Shown: positions 25,191 through 32,850, counted from the first letter of the stretch. The stretch: DNA of 32,850 nucleotides from Pseudomonadota bacterium (GCA_005777235.1 SXND01000130.1:1-32850), one strand, 5' to 3'. The notes: a model not told the origin generated them from the sequence alone. Numbers and translations are program-made.

Positions 25191-27614
25191 ATGGGCTTCC
25201 TGGATGCGTACAAGCTAAAAAAAGCTCTCGCTGTGTTACTCACCGCCCAGGATCCGTATAGTCACGAAACGGTTCAGGCGATTGCGCGGCTCCAGAATAT
25301 TGGCAGGCCCGATTTCGGACGGTTTCTAGACGCCTTAACGAGTGCGCACAATGCTGAAGTCATCGAAGAACTCTTGGCCGCTTTCCTCGATAATGAGACC
25401 TTTAACTTTTTTGTGAGCCAACTGACTCATACGAACCCCAAGATAGCTTCAAGCATGGCCCAAGTGTTTATTAAAGGGTCGAAATACGATGCCAATCGTT
25501 TGCTCCACCTGTTCATCGACTCCAAAACGCCGAAACCAACCGTGGCGGTCATTGGGAGAGTCCTGACCCAGCGCAAAGATCATCTCAATTGTAAGTCCCT
25601 TATGACGATGCTCAATACGGTGGATCGGGACCATCGGGCCACCCTGCTCCGTTTGATGGAGCGTTCGGTGACCGAGGCGGCACTGCCTGATCTACTGCGT
25701 GCTACGCGTAGTGAGGATCCGACGATTCGGCTGCATATGGTGCGCCTCTTGGCGCGTTTTAGTACGGAAGCCGTCCGGGACACCCTCTCCAATCTCCTCA
25801 ATGACCCCTATAAAGAAGTGCGGAATGCGGCACTGGATGGACTCGCACGGTTGGCGCACTTGAAGATGCCGATGGAGGTGAGCTTACTCTGTCAGGTGTT
25901 GCGGGATTCCGACCCCACCTTACAAGTCAAATCGAAAGAAATTCTTATCCAGGCCCATGACCCACAAACGGTGCACTATCTTGTCGAGCTCCTGCAGGAC
26001 GAGTCAGCTGCAGTACGGCAGCGGGCAGTGGAGGTGCTAAATGCCGTCCGTGATGATGCGTCCATGCGTGCCTTGCTTGAAGCGCTTCGCGGGCGTGAGT
26101 GGTGGGTGAAAGTGCGCACATTTGATGCCCTGTGCGCCGGGGGAGAAGCGCCGCTGTTTGCCTCTCTCGTCGTACTGATGCAGGATACAGATGACTATAT
26201 CCGCCAGAGTGCGGAAGAAATTTTGAAGAAAGATCAACGTGCCTTTGACTACTTAGCCCAGTCATTGGGCGAGGCCGACCTCACGCAGCGTCACCAGATA
26301 CTGCACGCGCTCGTCGGCATGGGAGATAGGCGCGCTATTCCTGTGTTCATCGCTATGCTCCATAACGCTCCCGAGATGGGCTCCACCATTATTCCCGCCT
26401 TAGCCAAAATGGGAGATCGCCAGGCCCTCCCCGCCTTACTCGAATGTGCGCAAGGCACGGACAAGGCCTTGCGTATGGCTGCACTCCGGGCCATGCCACC
26501 GTTGACGGATGCCTCTTTTGCCGAGCAAGTCTGGAAGGTGGTTATGGCTGTCCGCGAGAGCGCCGATGATGCGGAACTCAAGGAGGTGGCCAATGCGACG
26601 GCCAATGCCCTCGTCAGCAAAGGGGTCTTAGTACGCCCCGCTAATACCGCGATGATTCAGCTGAAGCCGTCGGCGCTTGATCCGCATGGTCTGGGAGTTG
26701 TGGCACTGTTCACTCCGAAAACCTCTACACCTGGAGAGGCGGTGTTGATCCATGATGGGGATGAAAACGCCCCAATTAATGCGGATGCGCTGGAACCCAA
26801 TATCGTGTTGGCCAAGCGCTACCGCGTCATTCGTCGGGTCGGCAAAGGGGGATTTGGGGCGGTGATTCTCGTTGAAGACACGGAGGTTGGGGAAGAGATT
26901 ATTCTGAAGTTTCTCCACCGTGAAGTGGCCGCTGATGACAGCATGATTGAACGGTTCAAGCATGAATTGCGTTACGCCCGCAAGATCACCCATGAAAATG
27001 TGATTCGTATTCACGAGTTACTCACCATTCAAAAATCGTATGCAATCTCCATGGAATACTTCCCTAGCCACAACCTGGCAGAGGAGCTGAAACAGGGGCC
27101 GCTGAATGTGAAACGCGGCCTCAAAATTGTGTGGGATATCTGTCGTGGTATGAGTGCTGCTCATCAAGTAGGTGTGGTACATCGCGACCTTAAGCCACCC
27201 AATATCTTGATTAACGAGACGGGCATAGTGAAGGTGGTTGATTTTGGCCTTGCAGCTGTCAGTCATGGGGACGCCCGCCTCACCAAGACCGGGGTGTTGT
27301 TAGGCACGCCAACCTACATGGCTCCAGAGCAGGTACGGGCACGGACGATTGATGCACGGACCGATATTTATAGCCTCGGAATCATCATGTATGAAATGTT
27401 TACGGGCAAGCCACCGTATGTAGCTGATGATCCTATGGCGATCTTGTTCCAGCATGTCGAGGGTCATCCAAAACCTCCGCGTGAAACTAATGCGGATATC
27501 CCGCTTGGCGTGGAAGCGATCATTCTCAAGGCGCTGTGGGTTGATCCTGCCCAGCGTTTCCAGACCATGGATGAATTGCGCCGCAGTATTTACGCGCTGT
27601 CAAAACAGGAATAA
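25191..27614 (+). CDS. HEAT-repeat Ser/Thr protein kinase
   Basis: 807 aa from ATG 25191, with AAGAAGGTG upstream. Residues 1 to about 500 are a continuous HEAT-repeat solenoid, best seen in LPDLLRATRSEDPTIRLHMV, DPYKEVRNAALDGLARL, DESAAVRQRAVEVLNAV and DTDDYIRQSAEEILKK. The C-terminal Hanks-type kinase runs from about 544 to 800. Its key residues are present: glycine loop GKGGFGAV (551), Lys573 (ILKFLH), HRDLKPPN (His664, Asp666), DFG (Asp684), APE (711-713) and RTDIYSLG. So it should be active. There is no TM segment, so it is cytosolic, with the solenoid as a substrate or sensor platform N-terminal to the kinase, the reverse of the usual order. Two bases after its stop comes the PP2C gene. 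Confidence 0.93.
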   Translation: MGFLDAYKLKKALAVLLTAQDPYSHETVQAIARLQNIGRPDFGRFLDALTSAHNAEVIEELLAAFLDNETFNFFVSQLTHTNPKIASSMAQVFIKGSKYDANRLLHLFIDSKTPKPTVAVIGRVLTQRKDHLNCKSLMTMLNTVDRDHRATLLRLMERSVTEAALPDLLRATRSEDPTIRLHMVRLLARFSTEAVRDTLSNLLNDPYKEVRNAALDGLARLAHLKMPMEVSLLCQVLRDSDPTLQVKSKEILIQAHDPQTVHYLVELLQDESAAVRQRAVEVLNAVRDDASMRALLEALRGREWWVKVRTFDALCAGGEAPLFASLVVLMQDTDDYIRQSAEEILKKDQRAFDYLAQSLGEADLTQRHQILHALVGMGDRRAIPVFIAMLHNAPEMGSTIIPALAKMGDRQALPALLECAQGTDKALRMAALRAMPPLTDASFAEQVWKVVMAVRESADDAELKEVANATANALVSKGVLVRPANTAMIQLKPSALDPHGLGVVALFTPKTSTPGEAVLIHDGDENAPINADALEPNIVLAKRYRVIRRVGKGGFGAVILVEDTEVGEEIILKFLHREVAADDSMIERFKHELRYARKITHENVIRIHELLTIQKSYAISMEYFPSHNLAEELKQGPLNVKRGLKIVWDICRGMSAAHQVGVVHRDLKPPNILINETGIVKVVDFGLAAVSHGDARLTKTGVLLGTPTYMAPEQVRARTIDARTDIYSLGIIMYEMFTGKPPYVADDPMAILFQHVEGHPKPPRETNADIPLGVEAIILKALWVDPAQRFQTMDELRRSIYALSKQE

Positions 27615-27619
27615 CGGTG

Positions 27620-29050
27620 ATGGCAGCCTCTCCACACTCTCACAGCCCCAGCCATCGTATTGTCGTCTTCGGCCTCTCCGACCGCGGACTACAGCGTGGG
27701 AATAACGAGGATCACTTCATGGTGGCAGATCTCACCAGGAAGCTGATTGGTGTGCATGGGAACCACATGCAACCGGAGCTCTTTCATCACGATATTGGGG
27801 TGCATGGGACGCTGTTACTCGTAGCCGATGGCCTGGGAGGGCACGAAGGTGGTGAAATCGCCAGCCAGATGACTGTTGAGACGATGGCGCAGGCCTTGGT
27901 AGACACTGCCGGGAAGGGACTCCCACTGTCTGAGCAACTCTCCGAGGCCGTAGCGATTGCCCATCGCGCCATCTGTCAGCTCCATAGTGCAAGCGGTCGG
28001 ACCCGGCATATGGCCTCCACGGTCACCGCCGTGCATGTGGGGCAAGGCCTGTTGACGATTGCCCAGGTGGGGGACAGCCGAGCCTATCGCTTTCGCCAGG
28101 GGAAACTGACGCTCCTCACCGAAGACCAAACGGTCGTCTATATGATGCAGAAAAAAGGCATGTTAACGTCAGAAGAGGCGCAAAACCACCCGCATCGCAA
28201 CATTATCTTGCAGGCCGTGGGACAAGACAAATCTGTCCTGCCAGAGATTCAGACACTGCCCTATAGCGACAACGATTATCTGTTGCTCTGCTCAGATGGT
28301 CTGTCGTCCTATGTTGAACACCAGCGCATTGAAGAAATTATCACGTCGAGCCCTGACGAACACTGCGGCTGCCGCAACCTTATCGACGAGGCAAACGCTC
28401 TGGGAGGGGCTGATAATGTGACCGTGCTCTTGGCACGTCTCATCATCACGGCACCAGAGCCCCCGCAGACACTGCACGCCTCGGATCTGTCGTTAGCCCC
28501 ACAGAGTCAAGCGGTGGAAGCGCCAGCACGTCGTCCTCAGACTCCGGAGGTCACATCCCCCCCGGCTTCCCAGGTCATAGGTAACCATGTGGCACCCTTC
28601 ACGACTCCAGAGCAGTCTGCCGTAGCGCGCGCGCCGCGTCGCACCAAGGCAGAGCAACCAGCTGCAGTCCCACCCGCCAAAACCTCGGTTTGGAAGCGTG
28701 AGATTCGCTGGCCGTGGGGACATAAAGAGGCTCGCAAGCCCTCAAAGCCCCCTGTATCCCCATCGAGCGTTGTCCAGAGCCAAGACCAAGACCCAGCCAA
28801 ATTTGTCCGGTTTGGACAAGACATGGCTCCCGTCGCCTTGGAGCCACAGGTATTAAAAGTCGTGGAAGATGCACTGGCCTCCTACCTCGGTCCGCTCGCC
28901 AAAATCCTCGTGGAAAGAGCCGCAGCGCATACAACGGACCTACAAAACCTATGCCATCTCCTCACTCCATCATTGGAGTCGGAACAAGAACGTGCAGCAT
29001 TCCTGCGTCGTGTATTACTGAACGATGCAACGCATCCACCACGCCCTTAG
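27620..29050 (+). CDS. PP2C-family protein phosphatase with C-terminal helical domain
   Basis: 476 aa from ATG 27620 (GTG 27617 is possible). PP2C motifs: DRGLQRGNNEDHF (Asp31), LLVADGLGGHEGG (Asp70, Gly71), ASTVTAVHV, AQVGDSRAYRFR, EDQTVVYMMQKKGMLTSEEAQNHPHRNI, LLLCSDGL and GGADNVTVL. All metal-binding Asp positions are present. After residue 275 comes a Pro/Ala-rich linker (to about 410), then a small helical domain, EPQVLKVVEDALASYLGPLAKILVE, split as LKVVEDALASYLGPLAKI. It ends in an aromatic/Leu pattern like the 'IGPIA' domain seen at the ends of Ser/Thr kinases in several phyla. It would remove phosphates put on by the kinase encoded two bases upstream. Confidence 0.92.
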   Translation: MAASPHSHSPSHRIVVFGLSDRGLQRGNNEDHFMVADLTRKLIGVHGNHMQPELFHHDIGVHGTLLLVADGLGGHEGGEIASQMTVETMAQALVDTAGKGLPLSEQLSEAVAIAHRAICQLHSASGRTRHMASTVTAVHVGQGLLTIAQVGDSRAYRFRQGKLTLLTEDQTVVYMMQKKGMLTSEEAQNHPHRNIILQAVGQDKSVLPEIQTLPYSDNDYLLLCSDGLSSYVEHQRIEEIITSSPDEHCGCRNLIDEANALGGADNVTVLLARLIITAPEPPQTLHASDLSLAPQSQAVEAPARRPQTPEVTSPPASQVIGNHVAPFTTPEQSAVARAPRRTKAEQPAAVPPAKTSVWKREIRWPWGHKEARKPSKPPVSPSSVVQSQDQDPAKFVRFGQDMAPVALEPQVLKVVEDALASYLGPLAKILVERAAAHTTDLQNLCHLLTPSLESEQERAAFLRRVLLNDATHPPRP

Positions 29051-29107
29051 CACCGAGAGCTTCTTTGCACGGCCAGCATCCTCCTGCGGTTCACTGCAAG
29101 TGATCGA

Positions 29108-29141
29108 GGGTGGAGACGTGTCCGCACACCCCTCTCCACCC
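29108..29141. terminator. Bidirectional hairpin terminator between convergent genes
   Basis: GGGTGGAGA (29108-29116) pairs perfectly with TCTCCACCC (29133-29141), and GTGT / ACAC pairs inside. It lies in the 101-bp gap between the PP2C gene and the facing VOC gene. U-tracts are weak. Confidence 0.5.
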
Positions 29142-29151
29142 CAGCGCAACC

Positions 29152-29652
29152 CTACCGGGTTGCCGTGAGCTGCGGGGCCAGATGCTCATCCCACGGCCCC
29201 GGGAAGCGTCCCTTCAACCGACCTTCACCAGAAAACACTTTGTCGGTACGCGGCCATTCATTCCGTGGCAATTCGTAGGAGACTTCGATCCCATTACCAT
29301 CTGGGTCGCGGAAGTACACCCCGACTGAAATCCCATGGTCTGACACATGGTCAATGGAGACATTGCGGTCTTTCAAGCGTTGGTAGACTTCCTTTAAGTC
29401 GTCGAGACTGTGCATCATCCACGCCATGTGATTCAAGCCCACCTGCCCTTTTTGTTGCAAGGGAGCCTCATCTCCTACCTGTATCAACGCCACTTCATGC
29501 GACTGTTCCTGATCTGCGGACAGAAAAGCGGCACGGCCAGGCATGTAGTCATAGGTGTGCAGGCCCAGAATATCTGCATACCATTGATGCGACAACTCCA
29601 CGTTGCGGACATAAATGTTGACGTGCCCGAGATACTTGGGTGTGTAGCTCAT
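29152..29652 (-). CDS. VOC-family (catechol 2,3-dioxygenase-like) protein
   Basis: 166 aa from ATG 29652, with GAGGGAGAGG upstream; an open frame to 29808 lacks homology. The vicinal-oxygen-chelate fold with two beta-alpha-beta-beta-beta units is visible: GHVNIYVRNVELSHQWYADILGL (His10) split by LGL, then VGLNHMAWMMHSLDDL (His75) and YFRDPDGNGIEVSYELP (Glu123). The His-His-Glu set is that of the iron-dependent extradiol ring-cleaving branch. Substrate unknown, probably an aromatic diol. The C-terminal 35 residues (GRFPGPWDEH) are a tail also met in single-domain homologues. It stands alone, facing the PP2C gene. Confidence 0.88.
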   Translation of the reverse strand: MSYTPKYLGHVNIYVRNVELSHQWYADILGLHTYDYMPGRAAFLSADQEQSHEVALIQVGDEAPLQQKGQVGLNHMAWMMHSLDDLKEVYQRLKDRNVSIDHVSDHGISVGVYFRDPDGNGIEVSYELPRNEWPRTDKVFSGEGRLKGRFPGPWDEHLAPQLTATR

Positions 29653-29923
29653 AGCCTCTCCCTCTCTCGCCAAGATAGTCATTAATGCCATGCACGGTAG
29701 CATAGACACCGTGGGGATGCAAGCGCCCGTCAGGAGCGTAATCTGCCGGCCGACGTCGACGACCTGGGCTCCCCTCTTGTGACGGCGGACACTTTCCGCC
29801 ATAGCCATCCCGTGGTGCCTTCCCCGCGCTGATACACCCGGTGCAAAGGCATGGCCCGCATGGCCACTGGAGTCATGTAAGACTGCATTTGCTAAAAATC
29901 GTCACGTGCTGTCTCACGCAAAG

Positions 29924-30009
29924 CTAAACGGCGGCGCCGCCGTCCGCTTGAGCGCCAGATGAGGTTGTGTTCTTCTGCTCCAGAGTTATGATGACATTCC
30001 CCTTCTTAC
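29924..30009 (-). pseudogene. 3' end of the MDR oxidoreductase gene, separated by the IS element
   Basis: Reading the minus strand from 30009, the codons give KKGNVIITLEQKNTTSSG and a few more residues, then TAG at 29926-29924. KKGNVxI is the universal end of zinc-independent MDR proteins. It is exactly what the truncated gene at 31701-32637 lacks. The joined codon is CGT, made from base 31701 and bases 30009-30008, giving DTGRKKGN. Without a start this piece is not translated. Confidence 0.9.
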
Positions 30010-30014
30010 CGAAG

Positions 30015-30072
30015 GTGCCGTAAAGCTCCGTCATGCATGGCGGAGATATACGGCACGGAGCGCGTAGCGCTC
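30015..30072. repeat. Left-end hairpins of the IS605-type element
   Basis: A 7-bp stem GTGCCGT (30015-30021) / ACGGCAC (30050-30056) holds an inner CTCCG (30026-30030) / CGGAG (30041-30045). Next to it stands a perfect GAGCGC-GTA-GCGCTC hairpin (30058-30072). TnpA of this family binds such imperfect hairpins just inside the left end. Confidence 0.7.
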
Positions 30073-30483
30073 ACCGGTGTTGTCTTTGGTCTTCGACGTA
30101 CTGCCGCATGATGGATCACGGCGCCCCACCACAGGAGGCAGCAAAGTCACTTGATGACCACAATACATCCGTAAAGTACCGCTCGGCAATCTCGGGATGC
30201 TGTGGCCTGAGACGACGCGAGGAGACGCCTTTGAGGCTATTGACCAGTGTGGAGAGCGCCACTTGCGGCGGGTATGCCACGAGCAGATGCCCGTGGCATA
30301 CCCGCCATGGGCTTCGACTAGGCGCGCCGCACACTCCTGGCAGAGGCGGGCGCATAGGGCACGTCGCGTCTCATGCGCGACTTCCGTGCAGACCTTCCTG
30401 CGGTACTTGGTCACACAAACCCAGTGGACGTGTCATACGACAACACGATGTCTCCCTATGTGAAAATCGTTGGTGTTTGCCAT
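30071..30483 (-). pseudogene. tnpA: tnpA, Y1-type HUH transposase, decayed
   Basis: From ATG 30483 the frame reads RHRVVV, then TGA, then HVHWVCVTKYRRKV and a helix to LVEAHG. There the frame is lost; it resumes one frame over with CHGHLLVAYPPQVALSTLVNSLKGVSSR, then LWSSSDFAASCGGAP, a second TGA, and SIMRQYVEDQRQHR. These are the blocks of IS200/IS605 TnpA: the HUH motif (here His-Gly-His) and the catalytic Tyr in RQYVEDQ. Two TGA codons and one frameshift make it inactive. The frameshift lies in a perfect 15-bp palindrome. A UGA read as selenocysteine is unlikely at either place because no Cys is expected there. Confidence 0.88.
30267..30306. repeat. Perfect 15-bp inverted repeat inside tnpA
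   Basis: GGCGGGTATGCCACG (30267-30281) and its exact reverse complement (30292-30306), with a 10-base spacer. On the minus strand, 30267-30281 is the native codons for VAYPP and 30292-30306 is the copy that replaced the expected HUH-coding bases and shifted the frame. Confidence 0.85.
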
Positions 30484-30505
30484 AGACCAATGGGATAATA
30501 GGTCC

Positions 30506-31657
30506 ATGCAGATACGCAAGGGCTACACATACCGACTGCAAACCCATCGCCGCACGGGTGGCAAGTTCGTCCGCTTTGCTGGGGCCTGTCGCTTTGTCTG
30601 GAACAAGATGCTGGCGATCAACACGCACCGCTACGTGTCTGGTGTCCCTCGCCTCTCCTATCCCGAAGCCTGCGAGCTGGTGGCCTGGTGGAAGCAGAGC
30701 GACGAATACGGCTGGCTGCGCGAGGTGCATTCGCAGGTCCTCCAGCAAGGCCTGAAGGATTTGGAACGTGCTTATACCCATCTCTGCGCTGGTCGTACGG
30801 CCCCACCGTGCTATCGCAAGAAGTTTCTGGCGGATAGCTTCCGGTATCCGCAGGGCTTTAAGCGCGATGGGCGGACCGTCTTCTTGCCAAAAATAGGCTG
30901 GGTTGAGTTCTGGCACAGCCGGGACCTCGAAGGCCTCGTCAAGAACGTGACCATCTCCAGGCAAGGGCGGCATTGGTTTGTGGCCTTCCAGGTGGAGATG
31001 GACATTGCCGACCCCGTGCATCCTGCCACCGCACACGTGGGTATCGACCGGGGGATTGCGACTTTTGCCGCGTTTTCTGATGGGGTTCTGCATCCCCCGC
31101 TCCATGCCTACTGCCGTGCCGAGAAGAAGAAAGCCCGCATGCAACGCCGCCTCGCGGGGATGGTGCAGTATTCCTGCAACTGGAAGAAGCCGCAACGCCG
31201 TATCGCCACACTCGACCTCCGCATTGCCCATTGCCGCCATGATTTCCTGCACAAGCTCAGTACCGAGACCAGCAACAACCACGCAGTGATCGTCAGTGAG
31301 GATTTGCAGGTCAAGCACATGTCGCGGTCGGCGCAAGGCACGGTGGACTAGCCAGGCAGGCAGGTGGCGCAAAAGTCGGGGCTTGACAAGGCGATTCTCG
31401 ATCAAGGCTGGGGTATGTTCCGCCGCCTGCTGGAGTATAAGCAAGCCTGGCGAGGTGGCGCGGTGCTGGCGGTCCACCCGCGCTACACGTCGCAGACGTG
31501 TCCAGCATGTGGGCATAGCGCCACAGAGAATCGTCCGCAACAAGCCTTGTTCTCCTGCGTGGCGTGTGGCTATACGTACCACGCTGATATCGTTGCTGCA
31601 CAGAATATCCTCGCCCTGGGGCACAGGGAGAGGCTAAACGCTTGCTCGTCCCGTTAG
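30506..31657 (+). pseudogene. tnpB: tnpB (RNA-guided nuclease family) with an in-frame TAG
   Basis: 383 sense codons plus one TAG at 31349-31351 (codon 282). The N-terminal part has YTYRLQTHRRTGGKFVRFAG, LSYPEACELV and RYPQGFK. RuvC residues are GIDRG (Asp181), VIVSEDLQ (Glu265) and, after the TAG, HADIVAAQNIL (Asp361). The zinc ribbon is CPACGHSATENR, then CVACGY. The run GTVD-stop-PGRQVAQKSGL follows the family consensus GTVxxPGxxVxxKxGL, so the TAG replaced a sense codon. The truncated product would have Asp181 and Glu265 but no zinc ribbon and no third catalytic Asp. Start ATG 30506 is 22 bp from the divergent tnpA start. All other codons seem intact, so the damage is recent. Confidence 0.9.
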
Positions 31658-31718
31658 GGACGACAGGAATCCTCGGCCTTCAGGCCGGGGAGGATGTCAA
31701 GTCCGGTATCGACGTAGC
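31600..31718 (+). ncRNA. Candidate omega-RNA (reRNA) with its guide
   Basis: TnpB works with an RNA made from the end of tnpB and the right end. Here that region has two hairpins: CGTCCC-GTTA-GGGACG (31647-31662) and GGCC-TTCA-GGCC with an outer TCCTC / GAGGA (31670-31694), followed by TCAA. The guide would begin at 31701. The 5' limit is arbitrary. With tnpB broken, it would need a TnpB from elsewhere. Confidence 0.45.
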
Positions 31719-32637
31719 GATGAGCCTCGGCGATCTGCTCGAATGGATAGCACCGATCAATAACCGGTATGAATGCTCCCGCCTCAGCCAGCCCCGCGAG
31801 AAAACGTAAATCTTCCGCGCGCCCAACCGCTGGCCCAGCAATGACTTTCTTGCTGCTCGTCATTGCCACCCATGGAATCTGCAGCATGTCTGGTAATCCA
31901 TCAAAAACCATAAGCAGGCGTCCTCTTGCCTTCAACGAAGCTTTGCTGCGGGAGAATGGCGCCGTGCCGACGGTATCGACAATGACGTCATAGATTGCAC
32001 CATTCCGCGTGAAGTCCTCTTGCGTGTAGTCGATGACATGACTGGCACCCAGAGATCTCACCAATTCCACGTTCGCGGTACTGCACACCCCTGTCACGTC
32101 TGCCCCGAAATGCTTGGCAAGCTGCACCGCAGCGGTGCCTACCCCTCCGGAAGCGCCATTGACGAGTACTCTTTCCCCGCTCTGCAGTTTTCCTCTTCTG
32201 AAAAAATGCAACGCCGTTGTTCCGCCAAAAGATAGTGCGGCGGCTTCATTGTAAGCCATATTGGCTGGTTTTAATGCTATTGCCCCGTCTTCCGGCATAC
32301 ATTTGTACTCTGCATGACACCCCATGGCGGCAGCGCTAAACGCAAAAACTTGGTCACCGACCTTGAATTTCTTGACATCTTTGCCAACCGATGCAACGAT
32401 CCCGGCCAGCTCGGTCCCTAGTATTGGCCTTTTTGGTCTTGAGACTCCAAACACTAAACGCATGATGAGTCCGAAGCCGACAGGCACATTGAGACTTCGC
32501 ACCCTCCAGTCCCCGGATGTTATCGTCGTGGCATAGGTCTTGATCAGGACTTCATTGTCGTTGGGAGCAGGTTTTGCTACCACTTGGAGCTGAAGAACGT
32601 CTGGCGAATCATATCTTGTATACACAATTGCTTGCAT
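31654..32637 (-). pseudogene. Zinc-independent MDR oxidoreductase, truncated by IS605-type insertion
   Basis: The open frame of 327 codons consists of 312 native codons (32637 to 31702) and 15 codons from the IS right end (LDILPGLKAEDSCRP). The native part is an MDR of the quinone oxidoreductase/zeta-crystallin type: RYDSPDVLQLQ, GTELAGIVASVGKDVKKFKVGDQVF, VLVNGASGGVGTAAVQLAKHFGADVTGV (AxxGGVG Rossmann loop), SLGASHVIDYTQEDF and YPFEQIAEAHRYVDTG. It lost the C-terminal KKGNVxI strand. With the element removed, the gene is 340 aa and ends at 29924. Base use is AT-richer than nearby genes, so it may have come by transfer. The product may fold poorly, so I call it a pseudogene, though activity cannot be excluded. 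Confidence 0.85.
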
Positions 32638-32717
32638 AACGCTCCTGCAAATTCGCTTCCGCCGTTTTCAGGGTGGTCGACAGCACTGCATCGTGCAAGG
32701 GTGTCAAATCTAGTGCA

Positions 32718-32745
32718 TTGTCACGATGAGATATGCTGTTAGGAT
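32718..32745 (+). promoter_or_regulatory. Possible promoter of the partial gene at the right edge
   Basis: TTGTCA, 16 bases, TAGGAT, 35 bases before the GTG start. Spacing is one base short of ideal. Confidence 0.4.
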
Positions 32746-32779
32746 AAGGCCCTTCCTATCTCACTGTGCAGGAGGAGCC

Positions 32780-32850
32780 GTGGCTAGGCGATATGGGATA
32801 GACTTGACAGATGTAGACCGTGCGACCTTGCGAGAGAGTGTATCAAAAAA
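32780..32850 (+). CDS. 5' end of a gene, possibly an IS630-type transposase
   Basis: Only 23 codons lie in the window: GTG with GGAGGAG just before it, reading VARRYGIDLTDVDRATLRES and three more residues. The LTDVDRATL block resembles the LTxxERxxL start of helix-turn-helix transposases of the IS630 kind. That is too little for a firm call. The frame is open to the end. Confidence 0.4.
   Translation, partial: MARRYGIDLTDVDRATLRESVSK

Larger units (their letters stand above)
30010..31700 (+). mobile_element. IS200/IS605-family element (IS608-like ends), 1691 bp
   Basis: The left flank ends in TTAC (30006-30009) and the right end is TCAA (31697-31700). These are the left and right cleavage tetranucleotides of IS608. 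Subterminal hairpins occur at both ends, as needed by HUH transposases: left GTGCCGT / ACGGCAC (30015-30056) with inner CTCCG / CGGAG, right CGTCCC / GGGACG (31647-31662) and a second one at 31670-31694. There are no inverted terminal repeats and no target duplication, as usual for this family. tnpA and tnpB are divergent inside. The boundaries are confirmed by the interrupted gene, whose two halves join in frame when the element is removed. Confidence 0.93.

Noticed and set aside
30267..30306. CRISPR-like repeat
   Set aside because: Only one inverted pair and no direct repeat units; it is explained by the tnpA palindrome. No CRISPR array was seen anywhere in the window.
30071..30483. tnpA TGA codons as selenocysteine
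   Set aside because: Neither position holds Cys or Sec in the family and no SECIS-like hairpin follows; a frameshift also exists.
5188..31351. TAG as a reassigned sense codon (two in-frame TAGs in broken genes)
   Set aside because: Many genes here end naturally in TAG (grdA, EVE, radical SAM, TPR, Kdo kinase, zinc-ribbon, PP2C, VOC), so amber is an ordinary stop.

Overview
This is a GC-rich bacterial chromosomal window (roughly 60 % GC by eye), densely coded on both strands. It carries about 28 intact or partial genes, several gene remnants and one decayed insertion sequence. No rRNA, tRNA or CRISPR array was seen. The gene mix includes LLM flavin oxidoreductase, class-2 amidohydrolase, a Kdo-type kinase, MepA, a selenoprotein, a HEAT-repeat Ser/Thr kinase with PP2C, and formylglycine-enzyme-fold (FGE/SUMF1) proteins. 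It suggests a large-genome, Gram-negative-type, uncultured soil or sponge-associated lineage of the Tectomicrobia/Entotheonella, Methylomirabilota or Myxococcota kind. That placement is inference from gene repertoire only.

Left part (1-8.8 kb): a partial YhdH/AcuI-type oxidoreductase, a NADAR ADP-ribose N-glycosidase-like protein, a DUF29 protein and a membrane-anchored FGE-fold protein lie on the plus strand. Facing them is a tight minus-strand operon: TIR protein with a degenerate NTPase-like module, MoxR AAA+ ATPase, a CoxE-N-like two-TM protein, and a degenerate-vWA/TM/FGE protein. It resembles the MoxR-vWA biological-conflict systems with a TIR effector. The last two ORFs are one continuous reading frame broken by a single in-frame TAG. 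A divergent Uma2 (PD-(D/E)XK-fold) gene closes the region.

Middle part (8.9-19.1 kb): grdC and a UGA-containing grdA (selenocysteine in a CFVU motif followed by a bSECIS-like hairpin) form a short operon with an EVE-domain gene. No other glycine-reductase subunit is nearby. Then come mepA with an LLM oxidoreductase, an amidohydrolase, a YhcC-like radical SAM protein, two minus-strand genes (TPR protein and a small membrane protein), a Kdo/heptose-type kinase and rimI. Two hairpin-forming repeat elements lie in intergenic DNA.

Right part (19.1-29.7 kb): an OmpA C-terminal remnant, a methylmalonyl-CoA mutase catalytic subunit without its B12 domain, a zinc-ribbon disordered acidic protein with a repeated short motif, a small membrane protein, a D-glutamate cyclase/hydro-lyase family protein, a rhomboid protease, the HEAT-kinase/PP2C pair and a VOC dioxygenase.

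Right end (29.9-32.85 kb): an IS200/IS605-type element of 1691 bp, bounded by TTAC and TCAA as in IS608, is inserted in a zinc-independent MDR oxidoreductase gene. Removing the element restores that gene in frame exactly. Both transposon genes are broken: tnpA has two TGA codons and a frameshift inside a perfect palindrome, and tnpB has one TAG. The window ends in the first codons of another gene.
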